Below, one piece after another: positions 1-11,345 of a stretch of 64,000 nucleotides of DNA (position 1 is the first letter of the stretch; each line of letters starts with the position of its first letter). The notes below the pieces were generated by a model. That model saw only the letters and a list, made by a program, of their open reading frames with translations. It ran no database searches and was not told where the DNA came from. Origin of the DNA: Sisyra terminalis (Eukaryota; Arthropoda; Insecta; Neuroptera; Sisyridae); contig OY292276.1 in assembly GCA_958496175.1 (NCBI GenBank), forward strand, positions 11,054,001-11,118,000. Reading direction: 5' to 3'. The translations under genes were made by a program, and so were the position numbers.

Positions 1-187
1 GGGTTTTATCTTCGTTTTCCAATAACATAGTGTTTTTGTTCGAAAAAATCAATGTTATTTTGGCAAAGAAATAATGTAGAATCATCTAATTTAACCTTTA
101 TTGAGTCACTAATATTAAATTCATATATTTTTAAGACTATTAATTTGGCAATAGTAACAAATGTTGTTGTAACTAATTGGAAGTAGT

Positions 188-322
188 CTGATGGTGGCCG
201 AGTGGTCAAAATGACCACTCCAATTTTTAGATTTGATCTTTGGATCGAAAATTTTTTCGATATTTCTCGATTCCGGATTTTTATTAACCCTAGAGTCCCT
301 AAAGACCTTAGTAGTTACAAAT
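188..322 (+). repeat. tRNA-derived SINE, family 1, copy 1
   Basis: A tRNA-like head (A-box-like ggtggccgagtggtc; degenerate B box near 235-250) is followed by a body with 'tatttctcgat', 'aaccctagagtccctaaag' and 'ccttagtagtta'. The same head-plus-body order recurs at 33868-34236 (+) and 50770-50935 (-), so this is a dispersed SINE rather than a tRNA gene. The head is not a foldable full tRNA. Family name unknown. Confidence 0.65.
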
Positions 323-1529
323 TTCAGATTCCTTCTGAAGCTTATATTGCTATTTAATTACATTTGAGATTTTTGAGATTTTTTTCTTATTTTTCCATTG
401 TCAGTTGGTCCATATTCGATTTTATGAGTAAGATACTCGTAAATATCATCTGAAGGAAATCTTAAGCTGATTAATCCACAGAATTTTTTCAAAAGATTAA
501 CATTGACATATTTTAAACCAAAATTCTTTCTTTCGAAATCGAAAACCTAATGTTTTGTAGTCTTAATTTTAGATTTCTTTTGCCTTATTTCATAATAATT
601 CGATATCGAATCTCAACGCCAAAGAAATTAAACCACAGCTGCCTAACATTGTTTTCCATTGTAAAATTGAAATGTTTCTCAGAACAATCTTCTACGTTTT
701 TATCGAAAGAAGTTAAGAAACCATAGTAAATAAGTTTGACCTTGATCCATAGACTGGGTTACATTTTTTCAAATTGTCTTCAATGCAGGAAATTGTCATA
801 CTTTCTCTAAATCGGAAGTCATATTCACAAAGCTTGCATCAATTTTCTACTATACAGCAGTGCTATAATTGGCAATTCGCAAAATTGTTATGCTCCGATT
901 GAATTAAACCAGCTAATTTTCAATAGGTGCAAAAGTAGAACACTGCAGGTATTCTGTGTTTAGATTGTCTTAATTTTAACAATATTTAATAAAATAATCA
1001 TTTTTTTTTTGCACTTTATCAAGTACGTTTCTAAATACTTAAAAAAAAAGAAAAGGCAAAACTTTTTTTTTTTTTTGAAAGTTTACTAAATTGAAACGAG
1101 TGAAATTTGAATATCGATAAGAACAATGAAACCGAAAATTTCAAAGAAATACTCAATAGGCATTGAAAAGTGAATGGATCGTTCGATTTCTTCCAAACTT
1201 AGGCGAAGAAATCCAACGTTTGTGGTATACTATACATAATATTATGCATTATTATTATCAATCATTTGCTCAAAAATGTAATGATACGTTTGAGCAATTT
1301 GTTCGTATAGTAGCCAGATTTTACTTGTTGTTGGTCTACAAACCTTGGCTACAGGTGTTTAAATATCAAATTCGAATATCTAATTTCACTTTTTAGACCG
1401 CAACACCAAAAATATTTCATCGCAAGAAGGTATAATGGCTTTGTTACCATACATAGTATAGATAACAATATTGAATAGATTTTAGTCTTTACTGGATCTA
1501 TGAAATATATGTCTTTGCCATAAAGTTAT
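323..1529. other. AT-rich non-coding stretch
   Basis: Nothing recognisable is seen. The only longer open frame (77 codons, 1163-1396 +) has no family I know, no splice context that extends it and no repeat partner in the window, so it is not called as a gene. Poly-A and poly-T runs lie near 1000-1075. Confidence 0.5.
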
Positions 1530-1534
1530 CAGAA

Positions 1535-1640
1535 TATATAAGATAGCTGATCCTCGCGACTTCGTCTGCGTAACGTATTTTATTTTTCTTATTCTTTTAC
1601 GAAAAATATAATCATACTACATCATACATCCAATAAAAAA
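1535..1640 (+). repeat. Dispersed repeat with 'cgcgacttcgtctgcgt' end
   Basis: The segment begins 'agctgatcctcgcgacttcg' and continues through 'attcttttacgaaaaatata'. An inverted copy sits at 30850-30968, and the same end forms part of both arms of the palindrome at 25941-26890. Such ends are common in insect dispersed repeats; the class is not identifiable here. Confidence 0.6.
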
Positions 1641-1764
1641 TATCGCCAAGTTCAATAAATTCACTCTTAATTATGACTAAAAAAGTCGAAAGTTCAAAAT
1701 ATTCGCATCAAAATAACCCCATCTCCCTTTTTCGATTCCCGAATGAACCTTTTTCCAAAAACTA

Positions 1765-1925
1765 TTACACTATTGCACTGTACAACACAACCGCGAAATT
1801 GAAATTTGTACAATTGCACAAAACCCAGTTCTTCCATAATCATGTCTAACCATTATGTATCTTTAAACTTATTATTGAAATATCTGAATTTCAACTATAT
1901 AATTAAACCATATTGGATAGTCCAG
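1765..1925 (+). repeat. Dispersed repeat, inverted copy at 30325-30500
   Basis: Shared blocks include 'ttccataatca', 'aaatatctgaatttcaacta' and 'tataattaaacca'. The other copy lies in intron 1 of the Rabin8-like gene in opposite orientation. Class unknown; no clear terminal repeats or target duplication. Confidence 0.55.
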
Positions 1926-2189
1926 AGTTCACCATACACGATTTGGCGTATGCCTTTTGCTCTGGAAGAGGATTTTAAATTTCTTTTATCATTATGATGA
2001 TATGATTATTTATTATTTATCATTATGATGACTTCTGGCTGAAATTGCGAACTTTTTTTGTGATCCCTTTCACGTACTTGCAAAAAAAGATATTGTCCCC
2101 CCCCCAAGAAAAAAATCCTGAATCCACCCTTGTCCGTTAGGGTCGGAATTTTCAAAAAAAATCTTATCACATGCCTACTTTCTATAAGG

Positions 2190-2355
2190 AATACACCGAA
2201 TATTAAAATTTCAAAGTAGTTTCAATTTCAGCTTTGAAACTATTATATTTTTTATGATTCAAGAAGTCTGATGAAGTTACGATACGTAACGAAACGTAGC
2301 TAATTTGATATTAAAAAAAATTAATAAAAAAACCGATCTTAAACAACCTGAATTG
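2190..2355 (+). repeat. Dispersed repeat with hammerhead-like core, copy A
   Basis: The sequence 'gaaactattatatttttt', a CTGATGA...GAAA core at 2268-2294, then 'ccgatcttaaacaacctgaa' is shared with the inverted copy at 9541-9730; 4715-4800 has the first part only. The core can fold as stem II (GTTACG/CGTAAC, loop ATA) and a 2-bp stem III (AC/GT) ahead of GTA, with stem I closed by 'agt'/'gct'. Hammerhead ribozymes are known in some retroelements. One extra A lies between CTGATGA and stem II. Confidence 0.55.
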
Positions 2356-2487
2356 CCTTCTTATCTAGTTGAATAATTTTGAATTTTCGCGCTTGGTTTT
2401 CCTTGGCAACTGGAAGTTAAGTTCGACTGAAGATATACCACATTGGTTATAATTTTACTTTACTGGCATCTTGTTGTACCTCAATGA

Positions 2488-3660
2488 AATAACTAGAAAT
2501 TCGATGGAATAACTTGGGACCATTATAATGGATACCTCAATATCTCCCCCCCCCTAATTTATTAGTTTTTTCCAGGGTTTTCCTTCTGCAGAGAAGTCTT
2601 GTATTACCGTATTGCAGCATAGAATTTTCTCTGTTAACAGTTCTTGGGCACTTCTGGACATTTGGTTAGCCGACCAAATGATTAGGAATATTTGAGAAAC
2701 CTTTAACTTTCTGGCATACATTTGGCACCATTTCTTCCCTCAATATCTTATTGGTTAATTTTTTGCCATTCTTAATTGGTACCAGTTGGAGAAATGAAAA
2801 TTATCGACTTTGAACTTAAAAAAACTCATTTATCATTAATGAACATTTAATGCACTTAGGTAAACATTGAAAATGCTTTTGGTTACAACTTTGCGTCGCT
2901 ATTCTGTGAAATTTGAAAACCATACAATACCGAATTTGTGTTTCTTTGGGTTTTCGGTGTAATCATTTTAATATAGATTTCGAAATATTTTTTTTTAAAT
3001 TTTTTATAAGTTAATAAGTCACATTAAGCATAAAGTGTCTTAAGTATCACTTTAAATTAACTTATAAGCAGATACATAGCAATTGAATTCAAAAACAAAA
3101 TTACTTACCAGTTAACTAGAAATCTGATGGAATAACTTTGGATCATTATAGTGGGTATCGCAATATCCCCCCCCCTTAATTTATTACTTTTTTCCAAGGG
3201 TTTTCCTTCTGCAGAAGAGTTTCACATTACCCTGTTGCAGCATAGAATTTTCTCTGTTAACAGTTCTTGGGCACTTTTGGGTATTTGGTTGATCGACCAA
3301 AATTCATTAGGAATATTTGACAACTCTTTAACTTTCTGGCATACATTTGGCACTATTTCCTCCATTATCTTCTTATTGGTTAAATTTTTGGCCATTTTTC
3401 GTTGGTACTAGTTGGAGAAATGAAAATAAGCAAACTTGAACTTATTAATGAACGTATTAATGAACATTGAAGGCACTTATAGATAACCATCGAAAATATT
3501 TTTGGTTAAAACTTTGCGTTGCTATCCTGTGAAATTTTTTTAATTTTTTTCATTAGCTAATAAGGCACTTTAACCATAAAATGTCTTTAGTATCACTTTG
3601 AAATAAGTTATAAGCAGATAAATCGAAATTACCTACCGGTACACCTAATATTACTTCTAA
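2488..3660 (+). repeat. Tandem direct duplication, two units of about 620 bp
   Basis: Unit 1 (2488-3112) and unit 2 (3113-3660) share an ordered series of blocks: 'actagaaat.tgatggaataact', a poly-C tract with 'taatttatta', 'gggttttccttctgcag', 'gcatagaattttctctgtta' and 'aactttctggcatacatttg'. The offset is 623 bp at the CTGCAG site. The units differ by many substitutions and small indels, so the duplication is old. No coding content recognised. Confidence 0.75.
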
Positions 3661-4714
3661 CAATGGTTAGAAGATATAAAGACATACTTTTGAAGAATTG
3701 AAAACTGAAATATTTTTCTTCTAATTTTGTATTAATGTAAGATTGTAGCGAATGAAGTGACAAATTTCACTTTGGATTCTTAAAAAGAAAATATCTAATA
3801 ATGTCAAGCCAATTTTTATAAATATTTTTTTATGAGAGTACTTATTAAATTTATGAATATATCAATCATTAAATTTCCCTCGTTTTAAAGTAAAAGTCTA
3901 TTTTAATGTCAATTTCATAGAAATATTCGTTTTGATATTTTCATTTAATGATTAAATTGTCAAAGTAAAGTTTTCAAGCTGAAATTATTATATCTCAGAA
4001 ATTAATATGAAAGAAAATAAATTTTATATTAATTTTCTTGTACAGTAAACTTTAGCCAACAAACATTATTTATTCTTCAACGAATAAATATCCAACTTTA
4101 AACGAAATAATAATTAATTAAAAACGGTGAAATTAATTCGTTCTTAGTTGGTACAGGGATCTATGATTAGATGCTGAAAATTTAATTTGCAACATAATAT
4201 AATTCTGCAATTGTTTTCTTTTATAAATATATCCAATGTTTTAATTAAAAACCCAAAGCATTGGCCTTATTTGTTCCGAGAAAACCTCCCAATTAAAATA
4301 TTATTATGTAAGACGTAATGAGGTACTTACTACTATGATTTTGCAATATTTACATATATAAGATAATAATAATTTTAATTAAATTCTGTTCTTTTGCAGA
4401 TTAATTTTGGATAAGTCTTCGTGAAAATCCATTTGGTAAGTGATTTTATAGTTATTAGTGTTTTTGAAAGCAATTGATTTGACGTATTGAAAATGGGAAG
4501 ATTTTTTTTTTTTTTTTGGTCAAGACTTGTACTGAAAAATTGCATTACCAAAATATACTTAATGATTTGCAATTTGTACAATAAATAAACATACAATAAG
4601 CAAGTGATAATTTGCAAATAAAAATAAAGTGAACTTTAACTGAGCTTAAAAATCTTACTAACATATTAATAAATAGTTTTACTTATTGAAAAGTAATACT
4701 TATTGAATTTAAAT
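3661..4714. other. AT-rich non-coding stretch
   Basis: No gene or clear element is seen. Part of 4550-4690 ('aataaataaacatacaataa', 'taacatattaataaatag') resembles 6785-6850, so some of it is old repeat. Confidence 0.45.
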
Positions 4715-4800
4715 TGAAAATATTATATTTTTGTGAATCAAGAAGCCTGATGAAGTTACGATACGTAACGAAACGTAGCTAATTGAATAGTGAAAATATT
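4715..4800 (+). repeat. Dispersed repeat with hammerhead-like core, copy B
   Basis: The core at 4747-4773 is identical to those of copies A and C, preceded by 'caagaagc' and followed by 'gctaattgaa'. Stem I can pair AGC with GCT, then, after a 2x2 internal mismatch, AA with TT. The downstream 'aacaacctgaa' tail of the other copies is missing, so this copy is truncated. Confidence 0.55.
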
Positions 4801-5860
4801 AAATACTAGTAGTTGCCCGTTGCATTCGCAACTAAAGATTTTATCTCAATAAAATGTTTAATATGAGATAATGTAGAGTTAATCAACAATCGAAATTTTA
4901 AATTTAATAATTAAAGTGTTGTTAATATAAAAAAAGTTTATCTAAAATTATATTAAGAAATAAAATATAAGTGTTTTTTTTTAATATAATTTTAATAACA
5001 TTTTAAATAAAATCATTTCACTAAATTAGTATGAAAGTTTAATACTTATGTAGTACTTATACCAAATAGACGATTTTAAATTTTGGTTCGTTTTTCAATA
5101 ATCAAACTTTTAAAATCTATTTTTTATGAACCAATGGTTGTGATCTGGAGTAATTATATATTCGGTTGAAAAGCATTAAGGTAGCAATTTTTTGCCATAT
5201 ATTTCACTGTCAATTCAAATATAAAATCTTCCATACTAACTTTTTTCGGTATTAAGAAGAATTTGAAAACCAGTTATTATTATTGAAAATAAATAAAATA
5301 TTCAAATTTACTTCCACGCTTTCCACCTATTTCCAACAATTTTGTATGTACAACGTCCAAATGTGCGAAATCGAATATCTTTTTAGTCATGGTAACTAAC
5401 ATAAAGAAGGTCATTATTTTTTTTCGTTTTACATTGTATTTTCCAATATAAATGCATATTTGTGACGATGAAATTTCTGTAAGTGTTTTCCTTATACGAT
5501 GTAGAAATATAATAAGAAAGGGTTTTTGAAAATTTCTCCCCTAAAAGAGTGAAAAACGGTAGCAAAGTTAGTAAGGGATTACGTTTAATAAACAATCAAA
5601 ATTTCAAATTTAATAATCAATCAAAGTCCGTTAAAAGCGACACGTTTTTACTGCTTAATATAAAACAAAATTGATTTATTATTTGAAACAAAAACTTAGG
5701 GTCTGCTTAAAAATTTAAACTCTGATAAGTAGATATATCTGAAAAGGTTAAGTTAAGTTTATAAATGAGCATTATGTTTTTTGGCTTTCACATATTGTAA
5801 ACCTGAAAATCCTAAATACGTATTCACCAATAAAAGCATTAGTGAGTGAGTACCCCTACC
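4801..5860 (+). repeat. About 1-kb dispersed repeat, copy 1
   Basis: Co-linear with 29320-30300 in intron 1 of the Rabin8-like gene. Shared blocks: 'aatgtagagttaatc', 'acttataccaaata', 'aaaagcattaagg', 'cttccacgctttccaccta', 'aagtgttttccttatacgat', 'aaaatttaaactctgat' and 'ggctttcacatattgtaaac'. A partial third copy lies at about 25840-25960. No intact reading frame spans it. It could be a decayed retroelement or a Helitron-like sequence; no decisive end was found. Confidence 0.65.
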
Positions 5861-5960
5861 AACGTTTTGAATACGTAAGTGGGGATAACAGAGCGCATGC
5901 CCAGAGCCCATTCTGTACGGACGCACGGCAAGATAGCCAATGTATATATATATATATGAT
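5826..5960 (+). repeat. Dispersed repeat end 'gataacagagcgcatgc', copy 1
   Basis: Contains 'gtgagtgagtacccct', 'gataacagagcgcatgc', 'cggacgcacggcaagatag' and a short (TA)n tail. Near-identical at 6630-6745, with a shorter version at 18888-18952. The simple TA tail suggests the 3' end of a repeat family. Confidence 0.6.
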
Positions 5961-6079
5961 TATTATCGAATTTTATATATTCTGGAAACTCTTATCATTA
6001 TTTTTTATCAACTGTACCGTATTTATAAAAAAACACATGTGTGCAGTTTACACACGGTAGAAATGAAACCTTCAAAAAA

Positions 6080-6560
6080 GATGAATTTCAAGATGGTGGT
6101 AAAGATGCAGGTATCGTTTAATATTTGACACTATTGCATTTGGACATTGTTGAAATTCCATTTTTCTCAATTGCTTGAAAATATGTGTAGCACAGTAAAA
6201 TATTATCATTTGCATTAAAATTTTTAATTATTATCCATAAAAGATCTTCATGTCCTGGGCGTTGTGGTTTTAATTTTCGTTGGAATCACAATCGTTCACA
6301 AAAGGAGCACATATTATGACCAAACATATTGTTAAAAAAAAATTAACGAAATTCTTCATGAGAAACTTTATTTCCACGAAATTGTGAGTACCTAAGGAAT
6401 CGGCTGTACATTTATTTAAATAGCACCTGAAAAACAGTTCGTATTATTATGTGATATCAGAAGTAATTTTAAATTAGCTTTTATTTTATTGAAATTTCGT
6501 GATTAAAGACAAAATATGCGATTAGAAAATATGTAAATACTTACTAACATCATTTTCACT
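6080..6560 (+). repeat. About 480-bp dispersed repeat, copy 1
   Basis: Direct copy at 9790-10320. Shared blocks: 'ggtggtaaagatgcaggtat', 'tctcaattgcttgaaaata', 'cacaatcgttcacaaaagg' and 'gcgattagaaaatat'. No reading frame is conserved between the two copies. Confidence 0.65.
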
Positions 6561-6629
6561 ATTTTGCACAGTCGAATTATTATTAAACGTATAAAAACTA
6601 TTACTAAAACATTAGTAAAACATACTAAA

Positions 6630-6745
6630 ACATTAGTGAGTGAGTACCCCTTCCAACGTGTTGAATGCGTAATCGGGGATAACAGAGCGCATGCGCATAG
6701 CCCATTCTGCACGGACGCACGGCAAGATAGTCAATTTATATATAT
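6630..6745 (+). repeat. Dispersed repeat end 'gataacagagcgcatgc', copy 2
   Basis: Second copy of the 5826-5960 repeat, same orientation, differing at a handful of positions and ending in 'tatatatatg'. Confidence 0.6.
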
Positions 6746-6749
6746 GATG

Positions 6750-9540
6750 ATTTTTTTTTATTATAAAAGATAAATTTGCAATTTGTTCATTAAATAAATA
6801 TCCAATAAGCAAAAGTGATAATTTACTAACATATTAATAAATAGATTTACTTATTGATAAAGTTTCTGATTATTTTTTTGAAGTTTCTCCAATCTTTGGT
6901 TAATGTTCTTCATATTTTACCGAAGAATTGAATCAATTGTAGGATTTTTTGTCATTATTTTCGTTAGATTATTCATGAAAATCGAAAAAATTAAACTTTT
7001 TTTGCGAACTGTTGAGAATAATGGAAATTATTAGCCAAATTATCGAAAATAGTTTAAAATATGCTCTTAGGCTAACTTTTATTTTGATTGGACATTAAAG
7101 GTAATAATCAAAAGTGAGATTAAATGTGTTAAATCTTATTTTTATAGTTTCCGGTTTCCGATATACTTTCTCATTTGAAAATTCAGATTTTGATAATGAT
7201 CTACATATAAGTGTAATGGTTTATGTTGAAATGTAAGTACCTAAGTGATATCGTTCAAGTTTAATGTGATCTTTTTTATGCAATTATAAAAAGAAAATAT
7301 ATTTTTCTTTGAAGATTTCAATCCTTTCTAAAGTGCAACAATTTGAACTGTTCACAAGTCAGCAGTACTCGATGTTGAAATCAGAACTCAATGTTTTCGA
7401 TAAACATTCGTGGAATGTTTAGTTGGCAAGTAATTTAATACTAAACTATCATTGCAGAGGAATCAAAATAAATAATTCGAATCAAATGTTTCAGATTTAT
7501 GTTTACTTTTGTCTTACCCAGAATTGAAGTGTAAACATAACGTTATTGATATTGACAGTGGAAAAGTTAAACTTTGTATTAGCAAATGCTTTTAGGGAGA
7601 AAATTTTAGGCGATAAACTTTGTTTTACTTTTGGAATTATAAAATACGGTCCAATAATTTTTGCGAAAATTGTTAATGAAAAGTGATGGATTTGTGAAAA
7701 GTATTTATGTAATCAATCATTGGAGTATCCAAGAAAATAAATCCGAGATACCTTGAATTGTTTTGTAAGCTTAAAAAAATTTAGGTTAAGAAATATCCTT
7801 TGGATCAATTCTTTGGATCAATATTAACCCTCTCCTCCCACATCATTTACCATAGAATATTATCTATAACTGAAGTGCTGGAAAATTAGCTTTGCAAAGC
7901 AAATAATTTATTTTTAATCGAATATTAATCGAAAATATTTCCATTGTTTCAATGTCATCAAGATGAAGTCGGTAGAGTAAAAATTATATGGTGAAATTAA
8001 AAAAAAAAAAATAGAAATCGCTTCAGAAGTATGATATTTGGAAAAAATAGAGAATTTAATAACTTAATTATTGTTTAGATTGAAAATTTGATGTTGAACT
8101 AATGATGGATTGTTTACAAAAATATTAAATTTATAATTTCTTAAAGTTAGCTTCCATAAATTTGAGGTTTTAACTAAAATTATTTGCTTCTTAGAATTAT
8201 TTAAATTCAAAAATTGGCTTTAGGTTAATGACTGAAAGTTCCCATGGGAATTCCAGAGAAATTATTGAACTTCAAACAGAAAATAAAAGTATTTCCTTCT
8301 ACATAAATTAGGCGGAATAATTGATTTTTTTTTCAAAACAAGGTTCTAACGAATTTACACACGCAACTATTTTCGCGTTATTAAAACGCAAATTATTTGC
8401 ATAGAGAATTTAAGGGAGGAATTCCGTGAATTTAAATAATAGGTTTTTTATTGGGGGAAAAAATATAGGAATTATGGGGTGTTAAGGTTTAGCTTGATCA
8501 ATTTTGACTAAAATTGATATCAAAGATATCACAACTATAGAAAATTTGTACTACTAAAATATAGCCATCATGGTAGTCGAAAAATTAAGTCAGATAATAT
8601 AGAAATTTGAAGAAGAATCCTCTAAGGATATATTTTTTCTTTACTACTCTTTAAAATGGATTCTGAAGAACTATGAAAAAATGGCTAGGAAAAAGCAAAA
8701 GTTGTTAATGGAATACCAGTATGGAATACTTGCTAGTGTTATTGGGGTTAATTTGATCAACAGCTTTGGATGCAATTTTCACCCAATCCGCTTCGCTAAT
8801 GTCTTCTTCGTTAAGTTTAAACGTCCTCAATAATCATATCCACAAAACCTTCGCCTCTGATTTATTCAACAATTTCTAGTGTTGTACAAAATTTTTTTGG
8901 TTATAGAATGTCATGGTTCATATTTTACTTATAACAGAAGTTACCCGGTTGGACATATACGCAGCTGTTTTTTATTTAATTCAATTCAGATTTATGTATT
9001 GTTTAGTAAACGTAACAGCCCAAATCAACTTCCGTAACCGTTTTTCGTAACACCATTAATTTTTTCTCTCTCACAGGTGCCTAAAGAAGTATAACTTCAA
9101 AAACATTTTCAAATTTCTGTTGAAAAGTACTATATATAATAAATATTTTTTACGGTTGAGATAAGAATTCAATTTTAAATTCATTGTCATCAAGCCACCC
9201 CCATTTTTCCACCCTTAGAAGACGTTTAAATTGTTTTAATTTAAATGGGACCAACCTCAATATATATCCTATTCAATATTAACAAAAGAATAAACACGTC
9301 AAATTGAGAACCCTCTTTCCTTTCCTCAGTTAAAAGTCACAACGTTTTTGATTGTACTTTCCAATCTTTGGCCGAAAAATTAATCATAATTTCTAGTCAA
9401 ATATTTTGTAAATCAGGTCAGGGAAAAGACGAATATTGGCCTGGAAAGGAAGAGAAAGACAGGGAATTTGTGTTGAAAAGAAAACTAGATATCCTATTCG
9501 GTTCTTGAAGCTTTCAATTATATAACTAAATAAGAAGACA
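6750..9540. other. Gene-free AT-rich stretch
   Basis: Nothing recognisable beyond short homopolymers. A short 'aggtcaggg...cagggaatttg' patch near 9415-9470 resembles segments at 16120-16190 and 48680-48740, so traces of an old repeat are present. Confidence 0.45.
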
Positions 9541-9730
9541 ATTCAGGTTGTTTAGGATCGGTTTTTTTTATTTAATATTTCTTAATATTCAAATTAGCTA
9601 CGTTTCGTTACGTATCGTAACTTCATCAGGCTTCTTGCATCACAAAAAAATATAATAGTTTCAATTTAAATTCAATAAAATTCAATTTTATTGAATTTAA
9701 ATTGAAGCAGTTATACTTTTTGTTATTCAA
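9541..9730 (-). repeat. Dispersed repeat with hammerhead-like core, copy C
   Basis: Reverse-strand copy of the 2190-2355 repeat; the core lies at 9604-9631 on the minus strand. At 9660-9706 a near-perfect palindrome with 21-bp arms ('ttcaatttaaattcaataaa...') abuts it, on the 5' side of the core in the element's orientation. The tail 'ccgatcctaaacaacctgaa' matches copy A. Confidence 0.55.
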
Positions 9731-9789
9731 TACTTCATAATTTTCGATAAATGATACGAGAGCTTATGATAATGGAAGTATGAAATAAA

Positions 9790-10320
9790 TCCAGGGGTGG
9801 TAAAGATGCAGGTATCGTTTAATATTTGAAACTATTGTATTTGGACATCGTTGGAATTACATTTTTCTCAATTGCTTGAAAATACGTGCAGCACAGTAAA
9901 ATATTATCATTTGCATTAGAATTTTTAATTATTATCCATAAAAAATCTTCATGCCTTGGGCGTTGTAGTTTTAAATTTCATTGGAATCACAATCGTTCAC
10001 AAAAGGAGCACATATTATGACCGAACATATTGTTAAAAAAATTTTAACTAAATTCTTTATGAGCAACTTTATTTCGACGAAATTACTTAAGGAGTACTTA
10101 TGATGACTTATTTACTTATGAGTACTTAAGGAATCGGCTGTACATTGAATTGCATCTGAAAAACAGTTCTTAATATTATGTGATATCAGAATTAATTTTA
10201 AATTAGCTTTTATTTTATTGAAATTTCGTGATTAAGGACAAAATATGCGATTAGAAAATATTTAAGTACTTACTAGCATCATTTTCATTATTTTGCAATC
10301 GAATCATTATTGAATGTATA
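9790..10320 (+). repeat. About 480-bp dispersed repeat, copy 2
   Basis: Direct copy of 6080-6560 with an extra insertion of about 40 bp ('taaggagtacttatgatgac' region near 10088-10125). Confidence 0.65.
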
Positions 10321-10324
10321 AGAA

Positions 10325-11345
10325 CTATTATTTCTTATTTAATAATGCTTTTCGGCTTGCCCGAAATTCACGAACACGTTCTGTTGAACCTTTTGACGTC
10401 TTTATAGCCTTGTTTTCTTTATTTTTTTTTGATACTCATGACAATAATGCGTATTCATTTACGGCAAACTTGAAAATTAATTTTATTAAAATAATAAAAT
10501 GTTTATGCTCTCAATTATAATAAGCAATTTAACACGGTTGTTATTGGTCGCTATGAAAACCATTCTCAAGTAGCGTAATACGCAGGCGCGCACAACCATA
10601 AGAAATACGAATGTTTCCTACCTCATTCTCTCTCATGTTAAATCTTATAGATTTATGTATATGTTTCTCTTTTTATTGCCACTTTCCGTTTCATAAAATT
10701 TCAAGTCACAACAATGCTAAAGAAGTTTTCACTTCAAAATTGTTTTACAAATTAGCATGCAACTTTATCTTATCAATCCAAAACTGACGAATTTTATCGC
10801 TGTCTAAAAAAAAACCTTTTTAAACTAATCTCTTCATTGAAAAACGTGTCAACCAACGATAAAAACCATTCAGTTATTATCAATTCTATAATCAAAATTC
10901 AATGATTAGGAACTTCCGAAACAAACTTCATTAAAAAGTGACCTTTCTGATAGAATTGCATTTGAAAATTTTGATTAGTTATCTCAATTGAAGAACAAAA
11001 ATAAATTATACGCAATGAAAGTTGTTCACAATTTTCATTGTTTATAGTGAAACCGAATTAGGTAGTTGGTTGGGTATTCGGGAAAAGTTCACATTAACCA
11101 CAATGAAGACAGCGTAACATGTTAATAGGTACACTTATTATAAATTTTACCTTCCATTATTCTCAATTTTATTATTATTGTTATTATTATTTGCACAGAA
11201 GCGAATCACTTGCAAATTGCAATTTCTCTTTCTCATGTACATCAAATCTCATCCACTCTCTTTTTCCATTGTGAATTTCATTCTAATTTGATATAATTTC
11301 AATAAATTTTTCACCGACTTTCGACAATTTTTCAAACTATGTACA
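10325..11345. other. Gene-free stretch
   Basis: No gene or clear element. Short open frames here do not match any family I recognise. Confidence 0.4.

Noticed and set aside
1163..1396. 77-codon open frame
   Set aside because: No recognised domain, no splice extension and no duplicate; length is within chance expectation for the window.
2055..2132. Possible hAT right end ('aatccacccttg' after a C-run)
   Set aside because: Resembles a hAT terminus but no inverted left end or 8-bp duplication was found.
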